From Belliella calami (GTDB lineage: Bacteria; Bacteroidota; Bacteroidia; Cytophagales; Cyclobacteriaceae): DNA of 64,000 nt. Both the position numbers and the translations under genes were made by a program. The notes under the pieces were generated by a model, which was not told the origin of the DNA, searched no databases, and was given only the letters and a program-made list of their open reading frames with translations. The stretch covers positions 32,078 to 96,077 of the forward strand of contig NZ_JAKZGS010000016.1 of the NCBI RefSeq assembly GCF_022549695.1, in the 5' to 3' direction. Shown here piece after piece: positions 1 through 9,222 of this stretch (positions within the stretch are counted from its first letter, which is position 1; each line of letters starts with the position of its first letter).

Positions 1-465
1 ATTGCAAAAGGATACAATATCCACTTTTCGGATATTGAAATGGGAATTTCACAAGTTGTCAAAAACACAGGGCTAAAAGGGAGGTGGCAGACAATTTCCG
101 ATTCTCCAAAAGTCATCTGTGACACAGGACACAATGAAGAAGGTATAAAGTTTATTATCGATCAGATCAATCAAACTAAACACAATCAGCTATTTATGGT
201 TATTGGAATGGTGAGTGATAAGGATGTATCAAAAGTTTTGTCAGTACTTCCCAAAGATGCATATTACTATTTTGTACAAGCAAATATACCAAGGGCGATG
301 AAAGCAAATGATCTTTTCAATCTAGCTATCGTGGAAGGATTGAATGGTGAAGTAATGGAAGATGTGAATGAAGCTATTTCTACTGCTAAGAAAAAGGCAG
401 ACAAAGATGATTTAATATTTGTTGGAGGTAGTACCTTTGTGGTTGCAGAAATTAATGAGTTATAA
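1..465 (+). CDS. folC: Folylpolyglutamate/dihydrofolate synthase, C-terminal part (partial)
   Basis: The reading frame is open from base 1, so the gene starts before the window; the first ATG seen (base 40) is internal. The visible 154 residues match the C-terminal Mur-ligase-like domain of FolC: a GLKGRWQ segment followed by a DTGHNEEG motif (usual form DxAHNxxG), then an alternating beta/alpha region ending in GGSTFVVAE. The family adds glutamate to folates (and in many bacteria also makes dihydrofolate) in the cytoplasm using ATP. The stop at 463-465 is two bases before the trmB start, so the two are probably co-transcribed. The ATP-binding domain lies outside the window and cannot be judged. 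Confidence 0.9.
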   Translation: MAKGYNIHFSDIEMGISQVVKNTGLKGRWQTISDSPKVICDTGHNEEGIKFIIDQINQTKHNQLFMVIGMVSDKDVSKVLSVLPKDAYYYFVQANIPRAMKANDLFNLAIVEGLNGEVMEDVNEAISTAKKKADKDDLIFVGGSTFVVAEINEL

Positions 466-467
466 AA

Positions 468-1127
468 ATGGGTAGGAACAAGCTACAAAGATTTAAGGAG
501 AACGAAGAAAACAGAAATGTTGTTCAAGATGGTAAGGAGATTTTTAAAAGTATAAAAGGAAATTGGAATAAGCTTCAATTTGAGAATTCACAACCTTTGG
601 TAGTCGAGTTAGCTTGTGGAAGGGGAGAGTTTACGGTAGGATTGGCAAGAGAATATCCAGAACAGAATTTTATTGGTGTTGACATCAAAGGATCCAGAAT
701 CTGGAAGGGGAGTAAAATCGCAATTGCTGAAGGATTGGAAAATGTTGCATTCCTGAGAACCCAAATCCAGTTGCTTGAAGAATTTTTCGAGGAGGGCGAA
801 ATCTCTGAGCTTTGGATTACATTCCCTGATCCATTTCCTCGGGATGGAGATGAAAAGAGAAGACTAACCAGCCCTAGGTATTTGGATATGTACAAGCCAA
901 TGATCAAAGAAGGGGGGATTGTAAATTTCAAAACAGACAATACAGGATTGTTTGACTATACTTTGGAAGTGGTATCGGAACGCAGTGATTGTGAAATATT
1001 AGCCCATACCCATGATTTTTACCAATCCGAATTCAAAGATGATCATCATGGCATCAAAACTCGCTATGAAGGGATCTTTAGCGAAAAAGGGGAGAAGATC
1101 AAGTATTTAAAGTTTCGTTTCCAATAG
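468..1127 (+). CDS. trmB: tRNA (guanine-N7-)-methyltransferase TrmB
   Basis: 219 residues, normal length for TrmB, which methylates G46 of the tRNA variable loop using S-adenosylmethionine. The SAM-binding motif ELACGRGEF is near residues 48-56, followed by the acidic strand FIGVDIKGSRIWKG, and the family signature FPDPFPRDGDEKRRL near 120-135 (usual form xPDPWPKxRHxKRRL). The C-terminal part carries a FKTDN strand and a late TRYEG motif typical of the family. It starts two bases after folC, so the ATG at 468 is well supported. Cytoplasmic housekeeping enzyme. Confidence 0.93.
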   Translation: MGRNKLQRFKENEENRNVVQDGKEIFKSIKGNWNKLQFENSQPLVVELACGRGEFTVGLAREYPEQNFIGVDIKGSRIWKGSKIAIAEGLENVAFLRTQIQLLEEFFEEGEISELWITFPDPFPRDGDEKRRLTSPRYLDMYKPMIKEGGIVNFKTDNTGLFDYTLEVVSERSDCEILAHTHDFYQSEFKDDHHGIKTRYEGIFSEKGEKIKYLKFRFQ

Positions 1128-1325
1128 AACTTATCCTGTTATAAAGCCCCGAAATATAAGATGATTCTCAGGATCTCGGAGTAAGGGTGTTTATAGTCAT
1201 TTTACATTGTTTATGCGGAATAACTTATATGGTTCAATGACTATCTTCTTACTTACCGAAAGGCAAACAATAGATTGTTGGATGAATGATTATACATTCG
1301 GATGCTAACTTTTGTCAGTTTACCA

Positions 1326-1388
1326 GTATCCGCAATGTTGCAACTTCAAAAGCTACAACATTGCAGATACTCCTATTAAGTTTTTTTA
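1326..1388. terminator. Long hairpin between convergent genes, likely bidirectional terminator
   Basis: Arms at 1326-1340 and 1356-1370 pair at 14 of 15 positions (GTATCCGCAATGTTG against CAACATTGCAGATAC) around a 15-base loop. A run of T follows at 1381-1387. It lies between trmB (+) and the hybrid kinase (-), which converge here. The stem is AT-rich and the T run starts ten bases after the stem, so a REP-like palindrome is also possible. The rest of 1128-1405 shows nothing recognisable. Confidence 0.5.
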
Positions 1389-1405
1389 TGGGAAAAGTCT
1401 TGTAA

Positions 1406-3817
1406 TCAGACAATATTGGAAATATCAACATTTTGTAAGTAAAAGCATTTTTTCACTTTGAGGTACAATTCATCCATGTCGATGGGTTTGGTAGTGTATT
1501 CATCCATCCCAACTTCCTTTACTTTTAGCTTGGCTTTTTCAGTAGCATCAGCTGTCACTGCTACTATTGGGATATTTTTGTTTTCAAAGCCACTTGCACC
1601 TGTTCTGATTGCAATAGTAGCTTCATAGCCATCCATTTCAGGCATTTGAAGATCCATTAGGATCAAATCAAATTTTTGGTTTTTTAGTTTTTGGATCGCT
1701 TCGATACCATGGTTCGCTATATCAAATGTTGTGTTTTTCCATTTTCGAAGTACTGATTTCATGACAAGTTGATTGACTGGGTTATCTTCCACTATTAGGA
1801 TGTTTTTGCCTAACAGATCATATTCTCCGTCTTCTTCCTTGAGGTGAAAGCTGCTTTCAAAGGTATTTTGGGGTACATCAAAATCCATTTGTAAATTTAC
1901 ATTAGTGCCTTTTTCTGGGACACTAGTAATATTTATTTCACCCTTATGAAGCTCTATGAGTGCTTTCACGATACATAGCCCAAGACCAAACCCCCCAAAT
2001 TTTCTTTTGTCATCAATCTGGGCTTGGATAAATGATTCAAAAACCCTGTCTAACTTTTCTTTTACAATACCGACCCCAGTGTCAGTGATGTTAATGCTTA
2101 ACTTTAAAGTATTATCTTTTGAAGTTTCTGACTTGATTGTAAGCTTTACTTCACCGGTATTGGTGAATTTGATGGCATTATTGAGAACATTGATTAGGAT
2201 TTGTTTGAATCTATCTTTGTCACCTAGGATATACTTTGGAAGTTGATTGATCTCCTCATATCTGAAATTCAGATTTTTTACTTTAGCTTGGTTTTCAGCT
2301 GTAGTCCTTATCTCCTTTATGATTTTTGGAAGATCAATTTGCTTTTTTTCAAGTTTCAACTCTTTCTTTTCTATTTTGGAATAATCAAGTATAGAATCAA
2401 TAGAAGTCAGCAATTCAAGTGATGAAAATTGAATGATTTCAAGGTCTTTGTTGATCTTATCATCATTGGTATAAGACTGAATGGACTTTGATAGACCTAT
2501 TACCGCATTCAATGGTGTTCTTAGCTCATGGCTGATGTTGGAAAGAAAAAATGATTTTATCTCGTTCGATTCTTGAGATCTTTGAAGTGCAATAGTTTGC
2601 ATTCTGACTTTTTCTGATTTCAATTTTCTGATTCTGTTTGCCATAGATAAGGATAGAAAAATCACTTCGAAACCTGTGCCTATTTTTGAAGAGTTTTCGG
2701 TTATGAATGAATTCGGAATTAGACTGAAATTGTTTAAAATGAAAAAAATAAATCCCAGAAAAAAACTAAGAATACCCAAACTAAAAAATATATCCGGACC
2801 TGATTTTTTGATGTAAGAATTAATCACGGAAGTCACTATCAAAACCAAAAGAATAATCCCTAGGAAATTTACTAATGGATAATAAAGGTGTTTGTAATCA
2901 CCAAGTATTATGACTGCTGAGATAAAAACAAAAACAATTGTATGAAGAATATTGAAAGCTTTATGAAGATTTAGATTGAATGATTTGACATCAAGATACA
3001 CTTGGGAATATCTCCCAAATGCCAATGTAGAAAATGCAGCTGCAAACAGAATGCTATTTCTAGATAACCAATTTGCATTGGAGGAAATGTATTGGACAAA
3101 ATATCCATCTAAAGAGAAATGTAAAAATCCTATCGAAAGGACGTATAGGGTGTATAGAATAAAGCTTTTTTCATTTATCCCAAAATAAAAAAACATGTAG
3201 ACAGAACCAGCTAGCAACAAAATCCCATAAAAAACACCAAATACAAATTGCTCGAGATAGGATTCGATCATCAAGGAATTTGTGCTATGCAAGTTGAGTG
3301 GTAAGTTAATGACTTCTCCATCGCTTTGATATTGGATATAGAATTCGGAGGTTGAATTTGGATCCAATTCCAGAGGGAATATAATTTTTCTATGTTCGAT
3401 AGGTCGATCACTGAAAGGAATCAAATCTCCACTCAACTGGGTGGAAATGCTACCGTCTTTCAGAATCTGGTGAAACTCGACAATATCTGTGATAGGTCTT
3501 CCAGTTTCAAAGAATAAGTTTAGTTTATCCGAAGAGTTGTTTTTAACCGAAAATCGTAGCCAATAATTGTCTTTTGTAAATCCCAAGTTGGTATTATCTC
3601 CTTCAATTTTCTGATATTCCAAATTAGGTGATCTCTCAATGATTTCCTCAATTGAAAAGATTGAACTTCCTACATTTGTGATTTGCGAAGATTCAAAGGT
3701 TGATATTGGTAAGAGAAATGAATCATCTTGAATTTCCGTCTGGGCAAGGATAAGTTGGTGATTGAAAAAAAATATAAGGAAATTAAGTAGAAGTGTGGTG
3801 AGTAGTTTTTGCTTCAT
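1406..3817 (-). CDS. Hybrid sensor histidine kinase with 7TMR-DISM sensor and receiver domain
   Basis: 803 residues. Order: signal peptide (about 1-25), extracellular 7TMR-DISM_E2-type beta domain (about 30-180), seven hydrophobic helices (about 190-395), HisKA with H-box SHELRTPLN (His430), HATPase with N-box NVLNNAIKF (about 543-551), G1 DTGVGI (579-584) and G2 FGLGL, then a receiver domain (about 670-800) with MDLQMPEMDG (Asp722) and a late Lys in TKPIDM. The family senses small extracellular ligands, often carbohydrate-linked, but the ligand is unknown. Being hybrid with no Hpt domain, it needs a separate Hpt partner; an orphan Hpt protein is encoded at 48194-48526. No output regulator is adjacent. 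Confidence 0.9.
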   Translation of the reverse strand: MKQKLLTTLLLNFLIFFFNHQLILAQTEIQDDSFLLPISTFESSQITNVGSSIFSIEEIIERSPNLEYQKIEGDNTNLGFTKDNYWLRFSVKNNSSDKLNLFFETGRPITDIVEFHQILKDGSISTQLSGDLIPFSDRPIEHRKIIFPLELDPNSTSEFYIQYQSDGEVINLPLNLHSTNSLMIESYLEQFVFGVFYGILLLAGSVYMFFYFGINEKSFILYTLYVLSIGFLHFSLDGYFVQYISSNANWLSRNSILFAAAFSTLAFGRYSQVYLDVKSFNLNLHKAFNILHTIVFVFISAVIILGDYKHLYYPLVNFLGIILLVLIVTSVINSYIKKSGPDIFFSLGILSFFLGFIFFILNNFSLIPNSFITENSSKIGTGFEVIFLSLSMANRIRKLKSEKVRMQTIALQRSQESNEIKSFFLSNISHELRTPLNAVIGLSKSIQSYTNDDKINKDLEIIQFSSLELLTSIDSILDYSKIEKKELKLEKKQIDLPKIIKEIRTTAENQAKVKNLNFRYEEINQLPKYILGDKDRFKQILINVLNNAIKFTNTGEVKLTIKSETSKDNTLKLSINITDTGVGIVKEKLDRVFESFIQAQIDDKRKFGGFGLGLCIVKALIELHKGEINITSVPEKGTNVNLQMDFDVPQNTFESSFHLKEEDGEYDLLGKNILIVEDNPVNQLVMKSVLRKWKNTTFDIANHGIEAIQKLKNQKFDLILMDLQMPEMDGYEATIAIRTGASGFENKNIPIVAVTADATEKAKLKVKEVGMDEYTTKPIDMDELYLKVKKCFYLQNVDISNIV

Positions 3818-4043
3818 TCAACATCATTTTGATCTATAATGATGCTATTTACGAATAAAAAATTAAATTGAACTTATCTAATAAAAATAATTTTAATTTG
3901 ATACAAAATTGAATATTACTAAGTTTTTATTAAACAAAAATTAAAAAATCGTTTAAAAACAAAGTGATTAGTTTGATGATTGCTTTGTTAACTCGAAAGT
4001 GTATTTTGTTATAAAATTAGTGGTTTTTGTGAGTTGTGGCTGT

Positions 4044-4811
4044 TTAAATAGTATGTCCTCCATCAGCAGAAAATACAGCGCCGGTCGTATAAGATGCGCT
4101 GGTACTTGCCAGAAATAAAGCCATCAAACCTATTTCATCAGGACTGCCAATTCTTTTGATAGGCAATGTTTTCATCATTTCATCCATGGTTTTTTCATTA
4201 CTCCAAAGAGGCTCGGAAAATTTTGTTTTGATCAATCCAGGACAAATAGCATTTACCCTGATTTTGTTTGAACCCCATTCTTTGGCAAAACCCTTGGTCA
4301 AAGATATCAAAGCTGATTTGCTTACAGAATATATTCCAAGTCCAAATTCGGGGGATATCCCACCGATTGAACTTATATTGATGACAGAAGGCGAGGAGGA
4401 TTTTTTTAAAAAAGGGTAGCATAACTTCATCAATTCAAAAGGAGCCTTTACATTCACTTGCATTATTTTATCAAATGCCTCAAGGCTGGTTTCATGAATT
4501 GGACCAAAAACTGGGTTTGAAGCCGCATTGTTTACCAAAATATCAATTGAACCATATTTTTCAATTGTCATTTTTACCAATGTTTCCAATTCTTCTATTT
4601 TACCCACATTGCATGCAATCCCAAATACTTCATAACCTTTGCTTTTTAGTTTATCAGCTATTTGATTCAGAGTTTCTTGCTTTCGGCTTGAAATGACCAC
4701 TTTGGCACCTGCAGCTGCAAAAATTTCGGCTATAGCATATCCAATTCCTCTACTGCCACCTGTAATCAATGCTACTTTATCATTCAGTGAAAATGCATTT
4801 GATAAATCCAT
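4044..4811 (-). CDS. Short-chain dehydrogenase/reductase (SDR, classical)
   Basis: 255 residues, one Rossmann domain. NAD(P)-binding TGGSRGIG at 17-24, NNAAS at 94-98, active-site Asn120, Ser148, Tyr161 and Lys165 (YSVSK). An Arg in ISSRK after the second strand suggests NADPH preference. The sequence style is that of DHRS4/FabG-like oxidoreductases, but the substrate cannot be told from sequence. It is a single gene between 225 and 275 bp spacers. Confidence 0.88.
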   Translation of the reverse strand: MDLSNAFSLNDKVALITGGSRGIGYAIAEIFAAAGAKVVISSRKQETLNQIADKLKSKGYEVFGIACNVGKIEELETLVKMTIEKYGSIDILVNNAASNPVFGPIHETSLEAFDKIMQVNVKAPFELMKLCYPFLKKSSSPSVINISSIGGISPEFGLGIYSVSKSALISLTKGFAKEWGSNKIRVNAICPGLIKTKFSEPLWSNEKTMDEMMKTLPIKRIGSPDEIGLMALFLASTSASYTTGAVFSADGGHTI

Positions 4812-5017
4812 TGTTTGTTTATGTTTTATTGGTTCATTAATTCTTTGAAATATGCCTATTGGACACTAGTTTCTATTCTAAGCTATCATTTTGCTTTCGT
4901 GTATCTAGGATGATTATTTAATGTTTGTAAAGATCATTTGACTTTATTTTTGCATTTAAGATAATCATATTACTTCCTATTGAGATATTAAAAGTACACT
5001 ATAATCTTTGTATTGTC

Positions 5018-5052
5018 AAAAAAAATCCCATCCAATATGGAAGGGATTTTTT
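5018..5052 (-). terminator. Rho-independent terminator of the S9 peptidase gene
   Basis: Stem AAAATCCC..CC (5022-5033) pairs with GG..GGGATTTT (5039-5050). On the minus strand it is followed by a run of eight T. It lies 37 bp downstream of the S9 peptidase stop codon. Confidence 0.75.
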
Positions 5053-5086
5053 GTTTAAAAGTCAATTAATTGTGGTTGTGTTAAGC

Positions 5087-7567
5087 TTATTTTGTCAAGG
5101 CTTTTTCTCTCTGAACCTCGAGCATATCAGTAGGAGGAGGGGTATTGTCTCCCAATAGGTGTTGAACAAAATAATCTCCCATTCTCCAGAAGAAGTACTC
5201 TGTCATATCACCAAATCCATGTCTCTGTCCTGGTAAAATGATAAAATCAAACCGCTTATTGGCTTTGATCAAAGCATTTGCCATTCTGATGGTGTTTGCA
5301 GGATGTACGTTGTTGTCAACATCCCCAGTGACCAATAGAAGTTTACCTTTGAGGTTGTTTGCCAAATCTGGGTTTTTTTCAACTTTGTAAACAAAAGAAG
5401 TGTCTCCTTTTGGAGAAATCAATTCCTGAACACCATGATGCTTCTCTGACCACCATCTGTTGTAAATATTGTTTTCATGATTTCCAGCTGAAGATACGGC
5501 TACCTTGAAGAAATCAGGATAAACCAACATGGCTGCAGTTGACATAAATCCGCCTCCAGAATGTCCATGGATACCAACCCTATTTCTGTCGATAAATGGA
5601 TGTCGATCTGCTAATTGTTCTACAGCTGCTTTTTTGTCCGCCAAACCATAATCCCTAAGATTTCCATAGCCATAATTGTGATACCATTTTGATCTTCCTG
5701 GATGACCACCCCGATTTCCTATAGTCACCACAACAAAGCCAAGTTGTGCTAATCTGTCTGTTCTGTCAAATCCTTTGCTGAAAGATTTGTTTACTGCCTC
5801 TGTCTGAGGCCCTGGATACACATATTCAATGATTGGGTAGATCTTTGTAGAATCAAAGTCAAAGGGCTTGTACATCACTCCAAATAGATCTGTGATCCCG
5901 TCATCAGCTTTGAATTTGAATGTTTCAGGGAATTTATATCCTGCGGCAAAAAGATTGGATAAATCTGCAACTTCCAAATCCATGATTTTCTTTCCTGTAT
6001 TGTCATACAGCGAAGAAGCAGGAGTGGTGTTAACTCTTGAATAATTATTGACAAAATAATTTCCTTTGTCATTGGTAGATGAATTGTGGTTGAAATCACC
6101 AGGATTCAACAAAGTAATGGCTCCACCGTTTAAGCTGACTTTGTAAAGATGCTCATAATATGGGTCTTCTCCACTTTCTTTTCCATTTGCAACAAAGTAA
6201 AGAAACCTGCCTTTCTCATCTACTGTAGCAATTCTATCGGTATGAAAAGATCCTGATGTAAGCTGCCTCTTGAGGTTTCCATTTTTATCATAAAGATAAT
6301 AATGTCCCCAACCGTCTCTTTCTGACCAATGGATTATTTCATTACCATTATTTATAAGCTCTGGTTTGTTGATGTCAATGTAAGTGTTGCTGCGCTCTTC
6401 TATTACTACAGTTTTGGTTCCTTCTGAAAGATTCCACCGAACGATATCAATCTTTTTGAGATCTCTGGATGTAATCGACAAATAGAAGCTGTTTTCATCA
6501 CCCAACCAAGTGATTGGTGTAAAGTCGTCATCTCTAGTGACTTTGAGTCTTGAAGCTGTATAAAGCCCAATTGTCTGATCTTTGAAAGTGTTTACATATA
6601 ACTTAGACATGTCCTTGGATTCAAAAGAATAATGCATCAGGTCGGTGATAGGCTGTTCTTTCTCACCAGGCATGGCATATTTATAGGTTTCCAAAGTAGG
6701 TCTTGGATCCTTTGTATTTTGGATTACCCATAGATCCTTCACTTTTCTTACATCAGACCTTGTGAAAATAAACTGATTGCTGTTTTCAGACCAAATTATC
6801 CCAGCACGTTTTCTTTTGTCTTTATTCTTTTCTTCATCTACATTATCTTCTCCACGACCACCACCATAAGAAAAGTCCTTTTCACCATCTTCTGTCAATT
6901 GATTCTCTACAATCGTGCTGTCTTTTTCATCTTTGACTGCTTTCAGGAAATTTTCCTTGTCCATCCAAAATAGATTGTCATGTTTTGCAAAAACCACTTT
7001 TGAAGAATCTGGAGAAATATTTGCCCAAGCCAGTCGCTTTGCATCTTCTTCAGGATCCTCTACCTCGGTCAGCTGCTGGTTTTGCAAATTGTATCTGAAA
7101 ACAAAGGTCTTTTTCTCAAGAGAATCCTTAGCACTCTTGTTTTTTTCTTTGATTTCATCCCAATCCTTCTTCAATACATCTTGGGTACTTTTGATTTTGA
7201 ATTGGATAGTGTTTTCATCTTCCAAAAACTTTAAGCTTGTAATATCTAAATGTTGTCCATCAAATGGATCTTTGACGATTTTTGTCAACTCAGCAGCTAA
7301 TTTATCTTTGTCAAAAAACTCCTTCTTGGTTTTTGCAGCTGGATCTACGATGTACCAATTCTTACCATTGGTAGTTTCGTAAGTGTACCAAAACCGATCA
7401 GACTTTTTAAGCCAATGAGGATCCACATCTGTCGAGAATACCATTTTTTTGACTTTTTCTGGAGAAAATCTCGAAGCAAGTTCGTAGTTTCCTTTTTTGG
7501 GTGATTCTTGTGCTTCAACAATTCCTATAGAAATGAACAACACAAGAAAAGCGTATATTTTCTTCAT
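5087..7567 (-). CDS. Secreted S9 family (DPP IV-like) prolyl oligopeptidase
   Basis: 826 residues. A signal peptide of about 19 residues ends VEAQES, so the protein is exported, probably to the periplasm. An N-terminal beta-propeller of the DPP IV type (about 50-560) is followed by the alpha/beta-hydrolase catalytic domain with nucleophile Ser670 in GHSGGG, Asp751 in GDVDNNVHP and His783 in GQRHGF. This family cuts short peptides, typically after Pro or Ala, and serves protein catabolism in Bacteroidota. Two stretches rich in Lys/Asp/Glu (about 120-260) enlarge the propeller. It is monocistronic with its own terminator. A second, distant S9 enzyme is at 45749-48118. Confidence 0.93.
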   Translation of the reverse strand: MKKIYAFLVLFISIGIVEAQESPKKGNYELASRFSPEKVKKMVFSTDVDPHWLKKSDRFWYTYETTNGKNWYIVDPAAKTKKEFFDKDKLAAELTKIVKDPFDGQHLDITSLKFLEDENTIQFKIKSTQDVLKKDWDEIKEKNKSAKDSLEKKTFVFRYNLQNQQLTEVEDPEEDAKRLAWANISPDSSKVVFAKHDNLFWMDKENFLKAVKDEKDSTIVENQLTEDGEKDFSYGGGRGEDNVDEEKNKDKRKRAGIIWSENSNQFIFTRSDVRKVKDLWVIQNTKDPRPTLETYKYAMPGEKEQPITDLMHYSFESKDMSKLYVNTFKDQTIGLYTASRLKVTRDDDFTPITWLGDENSFYLSITSRDLKKIDIVRWNLSEGTKTVVIEERSNTYIDINKPELINNGNEIIHWSERDGWGHYYLYDKNGNLKRQLTSGSFHTDRIATVDEKGRFLYFVANGKESGEDPYYEHLYKVSLNGGAITLLNPGDFNHNSSTNDKGNYFVNNYSRVNTTPASSLYDNTGKKIMDLEVADLSNLFAAGYKFPETFKFKADDGITDLFGVMYKPFDFDSTKIYPIIEYVYPGPQTEAVNKSFSKGFDRTDRLAQLGFVVVTIGNRGGHPGRSKWYHNYGYGNLRDYGLADKKAAVEQLADRHPFIDRNRVGIHGHSGGGFMSTAAMLVYPDFFKVAVSSAGNHENNIYNRWWSEKHHGVQELISPKGDTSFVYKVEKNPDLANNLKGKLLLVTGDVDNNVHPANTIRMANALIKANKRFDFIILPGQRHGFGDMTEYFFWRMGDYFVQHLLGDNTPPPTDMLEVQREKALTK

Positions 7568-7770
7568 AAATGTATTTGATAATTACGTAAAAATATCAAA
7601 TCGTCTCGCTAGGATCGAACCACTGATGTAAAACTTAGCAAGAGTAACCCTTTCTCTTTTAAAAGGTCAAGAACCTCTACCTTGAAAAATTAAAAATGGC
7701 AAAAGCAAAGTTGATAATTTGGATACTCTAAAATTCTAAGGGTTATAAAAAATGTAAGCAGCTAGTTTTT

Positions 7771-8217
7771 TTACTTCAATTGCATTCTCAAAATTGGATA
7801 AGGATTCCCTTGATCATCCAATTCAGTTCTTTCATACGCAACAAATCCAAATTTCTGATAAAATCCCACTGCATGTATATTTTGCTCGTTGACATCTACT
7901 TTGTTAGCTTTCAATTCATTCACGGCATACTCAAGCAGCATCCTCCCCAAGTTTTTTCCAATGTAATCAGGAGAAAAAAACAACATTTCAATTTTGAAGT
8001 CAAAAACCCCAATAAATCCAATCAGATTATCACCCTGGATCAAACAGAAAACATCTAGCTCACTGAAATCCATAGACTGGACCAATTTTTTGATTGATTC
8101 AAAATCTGATGGTATTAAAAATGAATGTGTTGCCAAAACTGACTTTTCCCAAACATCAATTAGTTGTGCGCTATGGTTGTTCGAGTAAGGGATTATTTGA
8201 AATTTATGATTTTCCAA
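7771..8217 (-). CDS. GNAT family N-acetyltransferase
   Basis: 148 residues with the GNAT fold: a beta strand GFIGVF, the acetyl-CoA loop YIGKNLGRMLLEYA (pattern xxGxxxGxxLL), then NEQNIHAVGFYQKFGFVAYE, the usual motif B with NxxAxxFYxKxGF. The family moves acetyl from acetyl-CoA to an amine; the acceptor is unknown. The gene follows a TetR regulator with 22 bp between them on the same strand, so the pair is probably one transcript. Confidence 0.85.
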   Translation of the reverse strand: MENHKFQIIPYSNNHSAQLIDVWEKSVLATHSFLIPSDFESIKKLVQSMDFSELDVFCLIQGDNLIGFIGVFDFKIEMLFFSPDYIGKNLGRMLLEYAVNELKANKVDVNEQNIHAVGFYQKFGFVAYERTELDDQGNPYPILRMQLK

Positions 8218-8239
8218 GATTTTGAAATCAAATTTTTAA

Positions 8240-8941
8240 TTAAAATAAGCTGCCCTGTACAATGTTTGGTTTTGTTGCTTGGATTGTTCCTTTTAGCATG
8301 TCTTGCATCAACTTGATAAATCCAGGCTTCCAATTGTCAATATGGATTTTTATTTCTTTGTTTTCATAATTTACTGGTCCACTTAGTCTTTCATATCCTA
8401 TCAGCATGCTCCAAATGGTATAAAATGTGATTTCAGGTTGTAATTCAGGCCTGATACTTCCATCTTTGATTCCTTGGGAAACCATCTGAATTCCAAATTT
8501 GCCACAGTCATGGTGAATGTCGAGTAATTTTTGGAAATGTACACTTTCTAAGATCAGAGGGTCTATTTTTTGCCTCGTATTTTCATCATTGTAAAGACTC
8601 AAAACGCCAAGGAAATTGAGTATAGCATCATAGTACATTCTGTTTTGCAAGCTGTAATCCAAATATTTTTGAACCAAATCAACCAGCATTTGCATTCCGT
8701 TTTTACCTTTTGAACGAAATACTTCTCTAAATACATCTTTTAGCCCCTCGAAAGCCTTTCTAGTAACTGCCATGTAAAGGTCTTCTTTGTTTTTATAATA
8801 AAAATAAGTTAGTCCTTTTGATATTTTGGCTCCTTTGGCGACATCGTCCATTTTGGTCGCGTGAAACCCTTTCTCCATAAAAAGTTTGATAGCAGATTCA
8901 AGGATAAGTTTTTCCTTTTGTGTTCTTTCTTGTGCTCCCAT
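8240..8941 (-). CDS. TetR/AcrR family transcriptional regulator
   Basis: 233 residues. The N-terminal helix-turn-helix is clear: ILESAIKLFMEKGFHATKMD, then VAKGAKISKGLTYFYYKNKE (about 12-55), the standard TetR_N pattern ending YFYYKNKEDLY. The C-terminal ligand-binding half is not recognisable by family. A likely target is its own operon, which includes the GNAT gene downstream, and possibly unlinked genes. Its ATG lies 281 bp from the tyrS end. Confidence 0.88.
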   Translation of the reverse strand: MGAQERTQKEKLILESAIKLFMEKGFHATKMDDVAKGAKISKGLTYFYYKNKEDLYMAVTRKAFEGLKDVFREVFRSKGKNGMQMLVDLVQKYLDYSLQNRMYYDAILNFLGVLSLYNDENTRQKIDPLILESVHFQKLLDIHHDCGKFGIQMVSQGIKDGSIRPELQPEITFYTIWSMLIGYERLSGPVNYENKEIKIHIDNWKPGFIKLMQDMLKGTIQATKPNIVQGSLF

Positions 8942-9126
8942 GACTTATTCTAGTGTTTGAATAGAATTCAAAGGTATTAAACAAAATTCAAAATATAGGT
9001 TTGAAATATTGGGTAATTATGTAATAGAGTGGTATTGAGGGCGAAAAAATGAAATTTTCTGAAATTAACTTTTCTTAGTAGATTTTGACAATCTTGGGAT
9101 TCAAAACTCAATAGAATTAATTTGGT

Positions 9127-9194
9127 TTGGGGATCGGAAGATTTCCAAATCTGTTTGTAGCAAAAACAGATTTAATTTGCCTTCCAATCCCCAA
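9127..9194 (-). terminator. Large hairpin downstream of tyrS
   Basis: Three stacked stem blocks pair in register: TTGGGGAT (9127-9134) with ATCCCCAA (9187-9194), GGAAG (9136-9140) with CTTCC (9181-9185), and AAATCTGTTT (9147-9156) with AAACAGATTT (9164-9173). The loop is seven bases. It lies 29 bp past the tyrS stop and probably ends its transcription, although no strong T run follows. Confidence 0.55.
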
Positions 9195-9222
9195 TTTTGA
9201 TTTATTATCAGATCATTGAATG

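Noticed and set aside
575..940. 121-codon frame opposite trmB
   Set aside because: Shadow of the trmB coding strand; codon use and composition follow the real gene.
6915..7382. 155-codon frame opposite the S9 peptidase
   Set aside because: Antisense shadow caused by the Lys/Glu-rich codons of the peptidase; no start context or family.
7595..7690. tRNA-like 3' fragment on the minus strand (GGTTCGATCC followed by TAGCGAGACGA)
   Set aside because: The T-arm stem pairs poorly, no matching acceptor 5' strand or D-arm is found, so a tRNA gene cannot be supported; a remnant is possible.
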